Positions 43,947 to 52,356 of a stretch of DNA of 64,000 nt are shown piece after piece. Numbering within the stretch: position 1 is the first letter of the stretch; every line of letters starts with the position of its first letter. Below the pieces are notes generated by a model, which did not search any database, was not told the DNA's origin, and saw only the letters and a list, made by a program, of their open reading frames with translations. This DNA comes from Iodobacter sp025352645 (GTDB lineage: Bacteria; Pseudomonadota; Gammaproteobacteria; Burkholderiales; Chitinibacteraceae): positions 52,775 through 116,774 of the forward strand of contig NZ_JAWQUO010000016.1 of the NCBI RefSeq assembly GCF_033446605.1, given 5' to 3'. Position numbers and translations under genes: made by a program.

Positions 43947-44179
43947 AGTAAAACTCCAAGCTAAGGGTTACATCTAGCACTCACACGACACTCAAAATCA
44001 ATGACTAAGAGCACCCTTAACGGGGTGAGCACCAAAATTATCTACAGGCACCATGCCCACAGAACGCAAGATTATAGCCGCTTCATGACTATTTATTCAA
44101 GGCAAAGTCTACGGCCCACGCATAAAACATATTTACACCCTCAAATTTGGGCACACGCCCCCCCTAAAAACAAAGCGCT
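43947..44179 (-). promoter_or_regulatory. rpsB leader and promoter region
   Basis: About 230 bases without a gene. Near 44008-44026 the minus strand reads CACCC-CGTTAA-GGGTG, a small hairpin that could be part of an S2 autoregulatory leader. No clear promoter boxes. Confidence 0.35.
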
Positions 44180-44335
44180 TCACCCCGCCTGCATCGCATG
44201 CAAATGCGCATAATAACCGCCCTCTTTAAGCAGCAGCTCTTTATGAGAACCAATCTCTACAATCTGCCCACGATCCATCGCAACAATTCGGTTTGCATCC
44301 CGCACAGATGACAAGCGGTGCGCAATAATCAATAC
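44180..44335 (-). pseudogene. C-terminal fragment of a type I secretion ABC transporter (HlyB-like)
   Basis: 51 codons remain: VLIIAHRLSSVRDANRIV with the H-loop His, then MDRGQIVEIGSHKELL and a stop. A stop codon directly precedes the conserved part, so about 650 residues are missing. Homologues export RTX-type proteins. Confidence 0.8.
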
Positions 44336-44484
44336 CTAACACCAAAGCCACAAGTTTTTGACTCATTTAATATAGGAAAAAGAGTAAGCCAGTCATTATT
44401 CCCTAAAAAAATCGTAAAAACCCAAAAAATCCAAACTATTAAAAAAATGGAACTTCAAAATATTTCCTACAAAAAAGTATAAAA

Positions 44485-44709
44485 TTACACATAAAATCCC
44501 GATAACAAATTAAATTGCAGAGGTAACTTCTCTTTTTTGGTAATTTTGGCAAATTCGCTAGCATTAGCCCCTAATGCCATCTGTGACAAAGCAGGATTAT
44601 GTACTGCCATTACTTTTAACAAACCCATTAAGCCTAATGCAAAATTAACACTACCAGCAACATTTACATCACTTACGTTAGCCTGAAAAATTTTTAACTG
44701 ATAAATATA
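44485..44709 (-). pseudogene. Short open fragment without start, unknown
   Basis: About 74 codons in an open frame ending in TAA, containing FQANVSDVNVAGSVNFALGL and KITKKEKLPLQFNL. A TAG lies directly upstream and no ATG/GTG with a ribosome site precedes it, so it looks like the 3' remnant of a larger gene. Composition is AT-rich like the rest of the island. Confidence 0.4.
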
Positions 44710-44737
44710 CTATTCCGTATGATACATTGATTATCAC

Positions 44738-45049
44738 TCATTTACTTTCATCCTTTTTACATTCGTCAATCAAAATTTTAATCCTTATAAAAACCAACAA
44801 AGCCAACAAAAAAAACAAATAAAAATTATCTATAAAAAAACCAAACCTAAAACTACCATCTTTATAAAAAATAACAGCAGCAACGCAAAAAAAAACACCA
44901 CAATTTCTATGAAACTTAATTCCATTCAATATAATAATATTTTTTTCATCGCTAATAGATCTATGAAATTTACTCCGTACTTTTCCCATGAAAAATGATA
45001 ACAATAAAAAAATAAAAGAAATATATAAACTTATCAATGAATTATCCAT
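44738..45049 (-). CDS. 103-aa AT-rich membrane protein, unknown
   Basis: Starts MDNSLISLYISFIFLLLSFF with GGAG 8 bases upstream. Three hydrophobic segments (about 4-20, 51-64, 75-93) alternate with Lys-rich stretches. Codon use is strongly A/T biased compared with the flanking housekeeping genes, which points to recent transfer. It lies between HlyB and HlyD fragments. Could be an immunity or accessory gene of a lost secretion locus; there is no evidence beyond position. Confidence 0.5.
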   Translation of the reverse strand: MDNSLISLYISFIFLLLSFFMGKVRSKFHRSISDEKNIIILNGIKFHRNCGVFFCVAAVIFYKDGSFRFGFFIDNFYLFFLLALLVFIRIKILIDECKKDESK

Positions 45050-45135
45050 AAATTACTCCAAAAACAAGTACACATCCATTTAAAAAAATCCAACAAATTC
45101 ATGGTATAAATTAAACAAAACAACGAGCTAACAAC

Positions 45136-45730
45136 TCACCTCTCCCGAGCACTCTCCGAAACATGTGTAATCAATGGCGATAAGAAATACTCAATAATCT
45201 TACGTTGCCCTGTTTTAATTTCTACCGTTACCGCCATACCTGGTGCCAACCTTAGCCATTTACCATCGATATTCATTTTATTTTTTTGTAATTTAATTAT
45301 AGCCTGATAAATTAATCCTAACTTTCATCTGGCACGGCATCAAAAGAGACGTTTCTTACTTGCCCGTTAATCAAGCCGTCTTTGGTGTAATTAAAGGTTT
45401 CGATTTTGATCGCAGCGACCTGCTCGGCATTCACAAAGCCGATGTCTTTATTCTCTAGCACCACTTCAGCCTCTATTTGTTCATCACTGGGCACGATCAC
45501 CATTAAAGCCTGCGCTGGCGTGACCACGCCACCAATCGTGTGGGTGGCCAGCTACTGCACAATGCCATCTACTGGGGCGATTAAGCGAGTTTGCTTTTGC
45601 ATCTGCGTGGATTTCACTACGTCTTGCGTGAGGGAGCGCGCTTGCTCGCTGGCCTAGCTGAGCAAATCGTGCGGCATTCCGCTGGCTGACGTTGCCACGA
45701 ATGGCGGCGTCCAGCTCGGCTTGTTATTTG
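45136..45730 (-). pseudogene. Broken HlyD-family membrane fusion protein gene
   Basis: Pieces in order on the minus strand: an AAIRGNVSQRNAA region, then EQARSLTQDVVKS, QTRLIAPVDGIVQ, THTIGGVVTPAQALMVIVPS (within a 69-codon open piece at 45318-45527) and WLRLAPGMAVTVEIKTG to the natural C-terminus. In-frame TAG codons interrupt at 45552-45554 and 45654-45656, and a one-base loss near 45320 splits the last two pieces. The N-terminal half is gone. The intact ancestor was the periplasmic adaptor of a type I secretion system. Confidence 0.85.
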
Positions 45731-46010
45731 CGAGTAAATAATTGTAATTTGTAAACATCCTTACAAATAAATGCATAAGCTACATTCAGATAAAAGTCGC
45801 GGTCCTTTGTAAGCAAATAAGCGAATTTACTTACGAAATACAATAGTTTTGGGTATTTTTACATCACTAAACTTGCACTCACCCCCGCATAAAAATTTCT
45901 ATCAATCGCCCCCATAGGCATTTTTGATTAGAACGCATGGCTTGAAAGACGTAAACTCTGCCCAATTTACTTTTTACCCTATTCGCCCATCCACACTAGG
46001 AAGCTCCACA
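45731..46010 (+). promoter_or_regulatory. trxB upstream region with TTTGTAA-type inverted repeats
   Basis: TTTGTAA-(6)-TTACAAA is a perfect inverted repeat at 45748-45767, and a second looser pair (TTTGTAAGCAAA ... TTTACTTACGAAA) lies at about 45818-45840. They could be operator sites for trxB. No regulator is identified. Confidence 0.35.
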
Positions 46011-46964
46011 ATGGCTACTCAACACGCTCGTTTACTGATTCTTGGCTCTGGTCCTGCTGGTTATACTGCTGCGGTTTATGCGGCGCGTGCCAATTTAAAC
46101 CCAGTGATGATTACGGGTCTGGCGCAGGGTGGCCAGCTGATGACTACGACCGATGTAGACAACTGGCCGGCTGATCCAGATGGCGTACAAGGCCCAGAAT
46201 TGATGGCGCGCTTTCAAAAGCATGCCGAGCGTTTTGGCACAGAAATGATTTTTGATCATATTCACACCACTTACCTAAATGAAAAACCGATTCGCTTAGT
46301 GGGCGATTCGGGTGAATATACTTGTGATGCCTTGATTATCTCGACCGGTGCATCGGCGCAATATATTGGCTTACCAAGCGAAGAAACCTTTGCTGGTCGT
46401 GGCGTTTCAGCCTGCGCAACTTGCGATGGTTTTTTCTACCGCGGCCAAAAAGTAGCCGTAGTGGGTGGCGGCAATACCGCGGTTGAAGAAGCGCTTTACC
46501 TGTCTAATATTGCTTCTCACGTCACTTTGGTGCACCGCCGCGATACTTTCCGTTCAGAAAAAATCCTGATTAATCATCTAATGGAAAAAGTAGCAGCGGG
46601 CAAAATCACCCTTGCATTAAACAGCACCTTGGATGAAGTGCTAGGCGATGCCACGGGCGTAACCGGCGCACGCCTTAAATCAACGGAAGATGGTACAACG
46701 CGTGATTTAGAGTTAACTGGGGTGTTTATTGCAATTGGCCACAAGCCAAACACTGACATCTTTAAAGGCCAGCTAGAAATGGATGCTACAGGCTATATCA
46801 TCACCAAGGGTGGTCGTGATGGCGGTGCAACCGGCACTAGCATTGCTGGCGTATTTGCTGCTGGCGATGTACAAGATCATATTTATCGCCAAGCCGTAAC
46901 CTCGGCGGCTTCTGGCTGCCAAGCGGCACTGGATGCGGATAAGTATTTGGATTCGCTGCGTTAA
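46011..46964 (+). CDS. trxB: Thioredoxin reductase
   Basis: 317 aa NADPH-dependent flavoenzyme reducing thioredoxin. ATG at 46011 follows AGGAAGCTCCACA; a longer open frame upstream lacks a ribosome site. FAD motif LILGSGPAGYTAAVYAARA, redox-active disulphide Cys135-Ala-Thr-Cys138, NADPH motif VAVVGGGNTAVEEALYL with HRRDTFR, and the second FAD block GVFAAGDVQDHIYRQAVTSA. Confidence 0.96.
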   Translation: MATQHARLLILGSGPAGYTAAVYAARANLNPVMITGLAQGGQLMTTTDVDNWPADPDGVQGPELMARFQKHAERFGTEMIFDHIHTTYLNEKPIRLVGDSGEYTCDALIISTGASAQYIGLPSEETFAGRGVSACATCDGFFYRGQKVAVVGGGNTAVEEALYLSNIASHVTLVHRRDTFRSEKILINHLMEKVAAGKITLALNSTLDEVLGDATGVTGARLKSTEDGTTRDLELTGVFIAIGHKPNTDIFKGQLEMDATGYIITKGGRDGGATGTSIAGVFAAGDVQDHIYRQAVTSAASGCQAALDADKYLDSLR

Positions 46965-46987
46965 GACTTTGAATTAATCATCTGTTT

Positions 46988-47017
46988 TTAAAAAGGGCGC
47001 ACAGCGCCCTTTTTTAT
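46988..47017 (+). terminator. Rho-independent terminator after trxB
   Basis: AAAAAGGGCGC-ACA-GCGCCCTTTTTT, perfect stem with T-run, about 25 bases past the stop and directly before the Smr gene's start region. Confidence 0.88.
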
Positions 47018-47033
47018 TCCTTAGGTAAGTACG

Positions 47034-47642
47034 ATGGATAAGCTCCGCCAACTGCGAAAAGCACTCAAAAATCAAATACCGCAAGCGAGCAAACCCGCCA
47101 GTCATCCTGCCGCAGAGACACTCGACGATCACACGCTGTTTATGCGGGCAGTAAAAGGCACTAAGCCACTTAAAACCCAGCAATACATCCACCCCAGCCC
47201 GGTTGTTAGCCCTTGGCCACGTAAGCAACAGGCCGAGCATCTCAGCCCGCTGGACGATATGACTGATTTTTGGCCGTGGGACGAGCTAGCTCCTGGCGAA
47301 GAGCTGTTGTACAGCAAGCCAGGGCAAAAGCTCGACACGCTTAAACGCCTACGCAAAGGCCAGTGGCCCACGATGGGGCATTTAGATTTGCACGGCCTAA
47401 GCAGCGATGAGGCACGGATCAGCGTGACCCGTTTCTTACAAAGCGCCAACACAGCAGGCCTACGCTGCGTGCGCATCGTGCATGGCAAAGGCATGGGTTC
47501 CAAAAATGGCGAACCTATCCTCAAGCAAAAACTTAAAAACTGGCTGGCGCAAAGAGATGAAGTACTGGCCTTTTGCCAAGCGCCACAGCATGAAGGTGGT
47601 GGCGGCGCGGTGCTGGTGTTAATCCGCACTCAGCGGATGTAG
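47034..47642 (+). CDS. Smr/MutS2 C-terminal domain protein
   Basis: 202 aa. A charged N-terminal half with conserved LFMRAVKGTKPL and a C-terminal Smr domain (about 110-200) with the DLHG motif (MGHLDLHGLSSDEAR) and HGKG (RIVHGKGMGS). Smr domains nick DNA or RNA; the YdaL/SmrA branch has this size and layout. Follows the trxB terminator by 17 bases, so expression probably depends on read-through or a promoter inside trxB. Confidence 0.88.
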   Translation: MDKLRQLRKALKNQIPQASKPASHPAAETLDDHTLFMRAVKGTKPLKTQQYIHPSPVVSPWPRKQQAEHLSPLDDMTDFWPWDELAPGEELLYSKPGQKLDTLKRLRKGQWPTMGHLDLHGLSSDEARISVTRFLQSANTAGLRCVRIVHGKGMGSKNGEPILKQKLKNWLAQRDEVLAFCQAPQHEGGGGAVLVLIRTQRM

Positions 47643-47719
47643 AGTGGATAGGCAAATTACGTGTAAACACAGAATCGTGCCCACGCTACAATTCTATACA
47701 CCGCAGCGTTTCACCCATC

Positions 47720-47745
47720 CATGCGGCTTAAGGTACAATGCCGCA
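47720..47745 (+). promoter_or_regulatory. Candidate arnT promoter inside a hairpin
   Basis: A TACAAT box at 47734-47739 lies in the loop of TGCGGC ... GCCGCA, just after CTTAAG (47727-47732), which equals one half of a PmrA-type box. No second half-site at the right spacing was found. Confidence 0.35.
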
Positions 47746-47768
47746 CCGCTCAATCCCAATGAAAATTC

Positions 47769-49406
47769 ATGAATAGTCTGATTAATCGCCCTGCCGCCAA
47801 GTGGCTGGTGCTTCTCCTCTTGGCCGTCCTCTGGTTTGGCACCTTAGGTTACCGCAAACTCATTACGCCTGATGAAGGCCGCTACGCTGAAATTGCCCGC
47901 GAAATGGTGGCCAGTGGCGATTGGAATACCCCTCGCCTTAATGGCATTAAATACTTTGAGAAACCGGCGCTGCAATACTGGGCCACGGCGGCCAGCTTTG
48001 AGATTCTTGGCGAATCAGACTTTGCCGCGCGCATCTGGCCAGGTATTACCGGCTTTTTAGGCCTATTAGCGGTATTTTTCACTAGCCGTAAGCTTTGGGG
48101 CGAAGCCACGGCTTGGCTGGCAGGCGGCATTTTGGCCAGTAGTGCATGGTGGATAGGCAATGGTCACTTTTTAACCCTAGATATGGGGGTCAGCGCCTTT
48201 TTAACCTTTAGCCTCTGCGGTTTTTTACTGGCCCAAAGAGATGGCGCTAGCGCTAAAGAGAATCGAAACGGCATGCTGATTGCGTGGGCGTCGATTGGCT
48301 GCGCGGTATTATCTAAAGGCTTAATTGGCTTAGTTTTACCTGGCATTGCCATTGTGGCGTATTCAATTATTTGCCGTGATGCTCGGCTATGGCTCAAATT
48401 GCATTTATTTAAAGGCTTGGCACTGGCCTTATTGATTACCGTGCCTTGGTTTATTTCTGTATCCAAAGCCAACCCAGAATTCGCCCATTTCTTTTTTATT
48501 CATGAGCACTTCGAGCGGTTTTTAAGCACCGAGCATCGACGTGAAGGCCCGCTGTGGTACTTCTTCCCTATTCTGGCCGTTGGCCTTTTGCCGTGGACCA
48601 GCCTCTTGCCACAAGCGCTTAAAAAAGGCTGGAAAAGCGATGGTAATTTCAAAATTAACCGCTTTATTTTGATTTGGGCGGTGTTTATTTTTGCCTTTTT
48701 CTCAAAATCAGGCTCAAAACTGCCCTCTTATATTTTGCCGATTTTCCCTGCGCTGGCGATGTTAATGGCGCAAACATTAAGCGAACTCAGCAGCAAAGCT
48801 TTGCGCTGGCATCTTGGCTGGATTGCGATTCCGGGTTTGATTTTAATTGGCGCGTATCCTTATGTTAGCGAAATGAATAGCGAGCACACGCCACAAATCT
48901 ATAACGCAGCCTATGCAGGCTGGCTAGTTGCCGCAGGCGCCGTTTTAGCCGCAGGTGCCATCGCCAGCTTTATTCTGGCGGGCAAGGGCAAAAAAGAAGC
49001 AGCCATTGCCACAATGGCACTGGCAGGCTTGGTGGGTGGGCAATTGCCGATGGTGGGGCACGAGTCTTACGCCTATACCAACTCTAGCTATCATTTAGTT
49101 GAAGCGATTAAACCGCACTTAACCGCCAATAGTAGCCTTTATGCCGTGCGTTATTACGATCAATCGCTGCCGTTCTATTTAAAGCGCACCTTGCAGTTTG
49201 TTGATTATATTGACGAATTTGAAATGGGCCAAAAGTCTGAAGCCGACAAGCGCATTACGCTGGATGATTTTATTATCCGCTGGAATAGCGACGCTCAGCC
49301 TATTGCCATTTTGCAAACAGATACATTTAATGAATTACAAAAACGCGGATTAAGCATGAAAACGATTGCAAGCGACGCACGTAGAATGGTGATTGCCAAA
49401 CCATGA
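47769..49406 (+). CDS. arnT: Lipid A 4-amino-4-deoxy-L-arabinose transferase (ArnT/PMT family)
   Basis: 545-aa GT83-type polytopic inner-membrane enzyme that moves L-Ara4N from undecaprenyl phosphate to lipid A, lowering the charge and giving polymyxin resistance. The first periplasmic loop carries ITPDEGRYAEIAREM with the conserved acidic pair and WNTPRLNGIKYFEKPALQYW. About 12 membrane segments; the periplasmic C-terminal domain is shorter than in some homologues. First gene of the arn operon; the next ATG overlaps its stop by 4 bases. Confidence 0.9.
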   Translation: MNSLINRPAAKWLVLLLLAVLWFGTLGYRKLITPDEGRYAEIAREMVASGDWNTPRLNGIKYFEKPALQYWATAASFEILGESDFAARIWPGITGFLGLLAVFFTSRKLWGEATAWLAGGILASSAWWIGNGHFLTLDMGVSAFLTFSLCGFLLAQRDGASAKENRNGMLIAWASIGCAVLSKGLIGLVLPGIAIVAYSIICRDARLWLKLHLFKGLALALLITVPWFISVSKANPEFAHFFFIHEHFERFLSTEHRREGPLWYFFPILAVGLLPWTSLLPQALKKGWKSDGNFKINRFILIWAVFIFAFFSKSGSKLPSYILPIFPALAMLMAQTLSELSSKALRWHLGWIAIPGLILIGAYPYVSEMNSEHTPQIYNAAYAGWLVAAGAVLAAGAIASFILAGKGKKEAAIATMALAGLVGGQLPMVGHESYAYTNSSYHLVEAIKPHLTANSSLYAVRYYDQSLPFYLKRTLQFVDYIDEFEMGQKSEADKRITLDDFIIRWNSDAQPIAILQTDTFNELQKRGLSMKTIASDARRMVIAKP

Positions 49407-49774
49407 AAGCCCTTGAATTTGGATTGATTTTATTCGGCGTATTGCTCAATGCCGGTGCGCAGCTTTTGCTTAAAGCGGGCACACGTACCATTGGGCAATT
49501 TGATTTCTCAATGGCAAATGCTTGGCCCATCGGCTTAAAAGTCGCCAGTAATCCGCATATTATTGGCGGCCTATCTTGTTATGTCATCAGCGTAGTGGTC
49601 TGGATTTTGGCGCTATCGCGCGTTGAAGTCAGCATTGCCTATCCAATGTTATCCATCGGCTATGTGGTGAATGCGGGCCTTGCTTGGTGGCTATTTGGCG
49701 AAGCGGTAACGCCAATGCGCCTCGTTGGGATTGGCATTATTATGCTGGGCGTATTGTTGGTAGCAAAAAGCTAA
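49403..49774 (+). CDS. Small EamA/SMR-type transporter, ArnE/ArnF-like flippase subunit
   Basis: 123 aa with four membrane helices and the family blocks LLNAGAQLLLKAGTR and LSRVEVSIAYPMLSIGYV. ArnE and ArnF form a pair that flips Ara4N-phosphoundecaprenol in E. coli; only one such gene is present here. Overlaps arnT (ATGA) and the VanZ gene (TAATG). Could work as a homodimer. Confidence 0.82.
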   Translation: MKALEFGLILFGVLLNAGAQLLLKAGTRTIGQFDFSMANAWPIGLKVASNPHIIGGLSCYVISVVVWILALSRVEVSIAYPMLSIGYVVNAGLAWWLFGEAVTPMRLVGIGIIMLGVLLVAKS

Positions 49775-50136
49775 TGCTGCGTATTTATTTTGCACGCCTT
49801 GCTTGGGTCTATGTGGCCTTTATCTGGATCATGTCCTTGATTCCGATGAGTATGCCTGACGTGCCAAATAGCGATAAAATCGGCCACTTTCTGGCCTATG
49901 GCGTGTTAGCGCTGTGGTTTGGGCTGGTGCGCCAACAGAAACTAGGGCAGATTTTCTTGCTAGCCAGCCTGATGGGCGTTGCGGTTGAATTTGCCCAAGC
50001 CTTAACGCCCTATCGCAGCTTTGATACCCATGACATGCTGGCCAATGCCTGTGGTGCGCTACTGGGCACGTTGCTGGCGGCGGCACTACTGCGATTTTTG
50101 CCTCCTATTTTAAGAATACAAACGGACAAAACATGA
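49774..50136 (+). CDS. VanZ-like membrane protein inside the arn operon
   Basis: 120 aa from the ATG overlapping the previous stop. Four hydrophobic segments and the VanZ signature: SDKIGHFLAYGVLALWF, then VEFAQALTPYRSFDTHDMLANACGALLG. VanZ-family proteins are linked to glycopeptide and lipid-modification phenotypes but have no settled biochemical role. Stop/start overlaps on both sides (TAATG and ATGA) make it an integral operon member, not a passer-by. Confidence 0.82.
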   Translation: MLRIYFARLAWVYVAFIWIMSLIPMSMPDVPNSDKIGHFLAYGVLALWFGLVRQQKLGQIFLLASLMGVAVEFAQALTPYRSFDTHDMLANACGALLGTLLAAALLRFLPPILRIQTDKT

Positions 50137-51260
50137 GCGATTTTCTCCCCTTTACCCGCCCAAGCATTGACGAAGAAACCATTAACGACGTAGCCAATGT
50201 ACTGCGCTCTGGCTGGATTACCAGCGGCCCCAAAGTTAAAGCCTTTGAAGCTGCGCTATCCGCCTATTTTGGCGGCCGCCCAGTGCGCGTGGTGAATTCC
50301 GCAACCGGCGGCCAAGAAATCGCCCTCCGTTTAATTGATATACAGCCGGGTGATGAAGTCATCACCACCCCAATGACTTGGGTTTCTACCACCAATGTGG
50401 TGCTCAATACCGGCGGCAAGCTGGTATTGGTGGATGTAGACCCGCTCACCCGCAATATTGATTTAGATTTAGTTGAAGCCGCCATCACCCCGCGCACCAA
50501 GGCGATTATCCCCATTGACCTGGCTGGCCTGCCAGTTGATCGGGATCGCCTTTACGCCATTGCCAATAAACACGGCTTACGCGTTATTGAAGATGCAGCC
50601 CAAGCGCAGGGTGCAACATGGAAAAGCAAAAAAGTAGGCAGCTTTGGTGATCTTTGCTCGATTTCTTTTCATGCCAATAAAAACATGACCACCACCGAAG
50701 GCGGTGCGCTGGTTATGAATAATGAAGCCGAAGCGGTGCTGTTTGAAAAATGGCGCCTACAAGGCGTCACGCGCTTTCCTGACGGCAGCATGGATGTAGA
50801 TCTACCAGGCGGAAAATTCAATATGACTGACGTAGCCGCAGCCATTGGTCTAGGGCAACTAAAGCAGCTCGATGGCTTTAATGCCAAGCGAAAAGAGCTT
50901 GCTCAAGCTTATTTCCGTTTGCTAGACACAGAATTAGGCTTAGAATTGCCGCCCGCTAACTTTGAAGACAGTAACTGGCATATGTTCCAGCCGCTGCTGC
51001 CCTTAGCAAAAATGAACATCAGCCGTGGTGAGTTTATCGCGCAAATGAAAGAAAAAGGCATCGGCATTGGTGTGCATTACCCTGTGCTGCATTTATTTAC
51101 TTATTATCGCAAGCTGGGTTACACAGAAGGCATGTATCCGCACGCGGAGCATATTGGCGCAAGCACCATTACACTACCGCTCTTCCCAGCCATGGAAGTG
51201 GCCGACGTAGAACGTGTTTGCATCGCTTTACGTGAAGTGATTGCCGCTAGCCTTAAATAA
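50133..51260 (+). CDS. arnB: UDP-4-amino-4-deoxy-L-arabinose--oxoglutarate aminotransferase
   Basis: 375-aa PLP enzyme (DegT/DnrJ/EryC1 family) that converts UDP-Ara4O to UDP-Ara4N with glutamate as donor. PLP lysine is Lys183 in SISFHANKNMTTTEGG; PMTWVSTTNVV, EDAAQAQGA and HYPVLHLFTYY are family blocks. Overlaps the VanZ gene by 4 bases. After it a palindromic repeat separates it from arnC. Confidence 0.93.
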   Translation: MSDFLPFTRPSIDEETINDVANVLRSGWITSGPKVKAFEAALSAYFGGRPVRVVNSATGGQEIALRLIDIQPGDEVITTPMTWVSTTNVVLNTGGKLVLVDVDPLTRNIDLDLVEAAITPRTKAIIPIDLAGLPVDRDRLYAIANKHGLRVIEDAAQAQGATWKSKKVGSFGDLCSISFHANKNMTTTEGGALVMNNEAEAVLFEKWRLQGVTRFPDGSMDVDLPGGKFNMTDVAAAIGLGQLKQLDGFNAKRKELAQAYFRLLDTELGLELPPANFEDSNWHMFQPLLPLAKMNISRGEFIAQMKEKGIGIGVHYPVLHLFTYYRKLGYTEGMYPHAEHIGASTITLPLFPAMEVADVERVCIALREVIAASLK

Positions 51261-51263
51261 CTG

Positions 51264-51371
51264 GGAAGGGGCATACCCCAATCCTATCAATTTAAGCGAA
51301 CTGTTATTTGTAGAGCGGGTGCAACCCGCTAGCAATGCCGAAAAGCACCCGGCTTGCACCCGCCCTACGCG
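51264..51371. repeat. Composite palindromic repeat, copy C, inside the arn operon
   Basis: CCCAATCCTATCAATTTAAG is followed by TAGAGCGGGTGCAACCCGCT and CCGGCTTGCACCCGCCCTAC. It has the left outer arm and the inner palindrome of the element at 18726 but not the right outer arm. It fills the whole arnB-arnC gap, and the hairpin may modulate downstream expression. Confidence 0.85.
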
Positions 51372-51396
51372 TCAGGTTTTACAAAAAGAGAGTTCA

Positions 51397-52356
51397 ATGA
51401 ATCCCATCGTTTCTGTTGTCGTACCGGTTTATAACGAAGAAGACGGCTTACAAGCGCTGTTTGATCGCATTTATCCAGCGCTAGATGCCTTAAACACGCC
51501 TTACGAAATTCTGTTTATTAATGATGGTAGCCGTGATCGCTCGGCAGGCATCTTAAGCGCCCAGTACGACAAACGCCCTGATGTGACCCGCGTGATTATG
51601 TTTAATGGCAATTTTGGCCAGCATCGCGCCATTCTGGCTGGCTTTGAGCATTCACGCGGCGAGCGCATTGTGACGCTGGATGCCGACCTACAAAACCCAC
51701 CCGAGGACATTGGCACTTTGCTGGTAGAAATGGATAAGGGCCACGACTATGTTGGCTCGATCCGCCGTCAGCGCAACGACAGCTGGTGGCGGCATGTAGC
51801 CAGCCGCAGCATGAACAATCTGCGCGAAAAACTGACTAAGATCAAAATGACCGATCAAGGCTGCATGCTGCGTGCCTATAGCCGCCGTATTATCGACACC
51901 ATTAATCAGTGTCAGGAAATGCATACCTTTATCCCTGCGCTGGCTTACTCTTTCTCGCAAAACCCAACTGAAGTAGTGGTTGGGCATGAAGAGCGCTTTG
52001 CGGGTGAATCTAAGTACTCCCTGTACAGCTTGATTCGTCTTAATTTTGATTTGATGACCGGCTTCTCGATTCTGCCCTTGCAATTATTTTCTATGCTAGG
52101 GATTTTTGTATCGCTGGGCTCGGGCGCGCTGTTCTTATTACTGGTATTACGCCGTATTTTTATGGGGCCAGAAGTGGGCGGGCTGTTTACTTTATTCGCC
52201 ATTGCCTTCTTCTTAATTGGCATCGCCTTATTTGGCATTGGCCTGCTTGGCGAATATATCGGCCGTATTTATCATGAAGTGCGCCAGCGCCCACGCTATT
52301 TGATCGCCAATATTTTACAGTCTGATCCAGATCAAGCTAAAAAGGATGGCGCGTGA
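51397..52356 (+). CDS. arnC: Undecaprenyl-phosphate 4-deoxy-4-formamido-L-arabinose transferase
   Basis: 319-aa GT2 transferase that loads Ara4-formyl-N onto undecaprenyl phosphate. The ATG at 51397 follows a GAGAG site; the frame upstream runs through repeat DNA and is not coding. VSVVVPVYNEEDG and DADLQNPPED (metal site) lie in the catalytic domain, and two C-terminal helices (about 230-300) anchor it. Overlaps the next gene as GTGA. Confidence 0.93.
   Translation: MNPIVSVVVPVYNEEDGLQALFDRIYPALDALNTPYEILFINDGSRDRSAGILSAQYDKRPDVTRVIMFNGNFGQHRAILAGFEHSRGERIVTLDADLQNPPEDIGTLLVEMDKGHDYVGSIRRQRNDSWWRHVASRSMNNLREKLTKIKMTDQGCMLRAYSRRIIDTINQCQEMHTFIPALAYSFSQNPTEVVVGHEERFAGESKYSLYSLIRLNFDLMTGFSILPLQLFSMLGIFVSLGSGALFLLLVLRRIFMGPEVGGLFTLFAIAFFLIGIALFGIGLLGEYIGRIYHEVRQRPRYLIANILQSDPDQAKKDGA

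Noticed and set aside
47129..47629. 166-codon minus-strand frame opposite the Smr gene
   Set aside because: Antisense of a recognised gene; Ser/Cys/Pro-rich text typical of a shadow frame.
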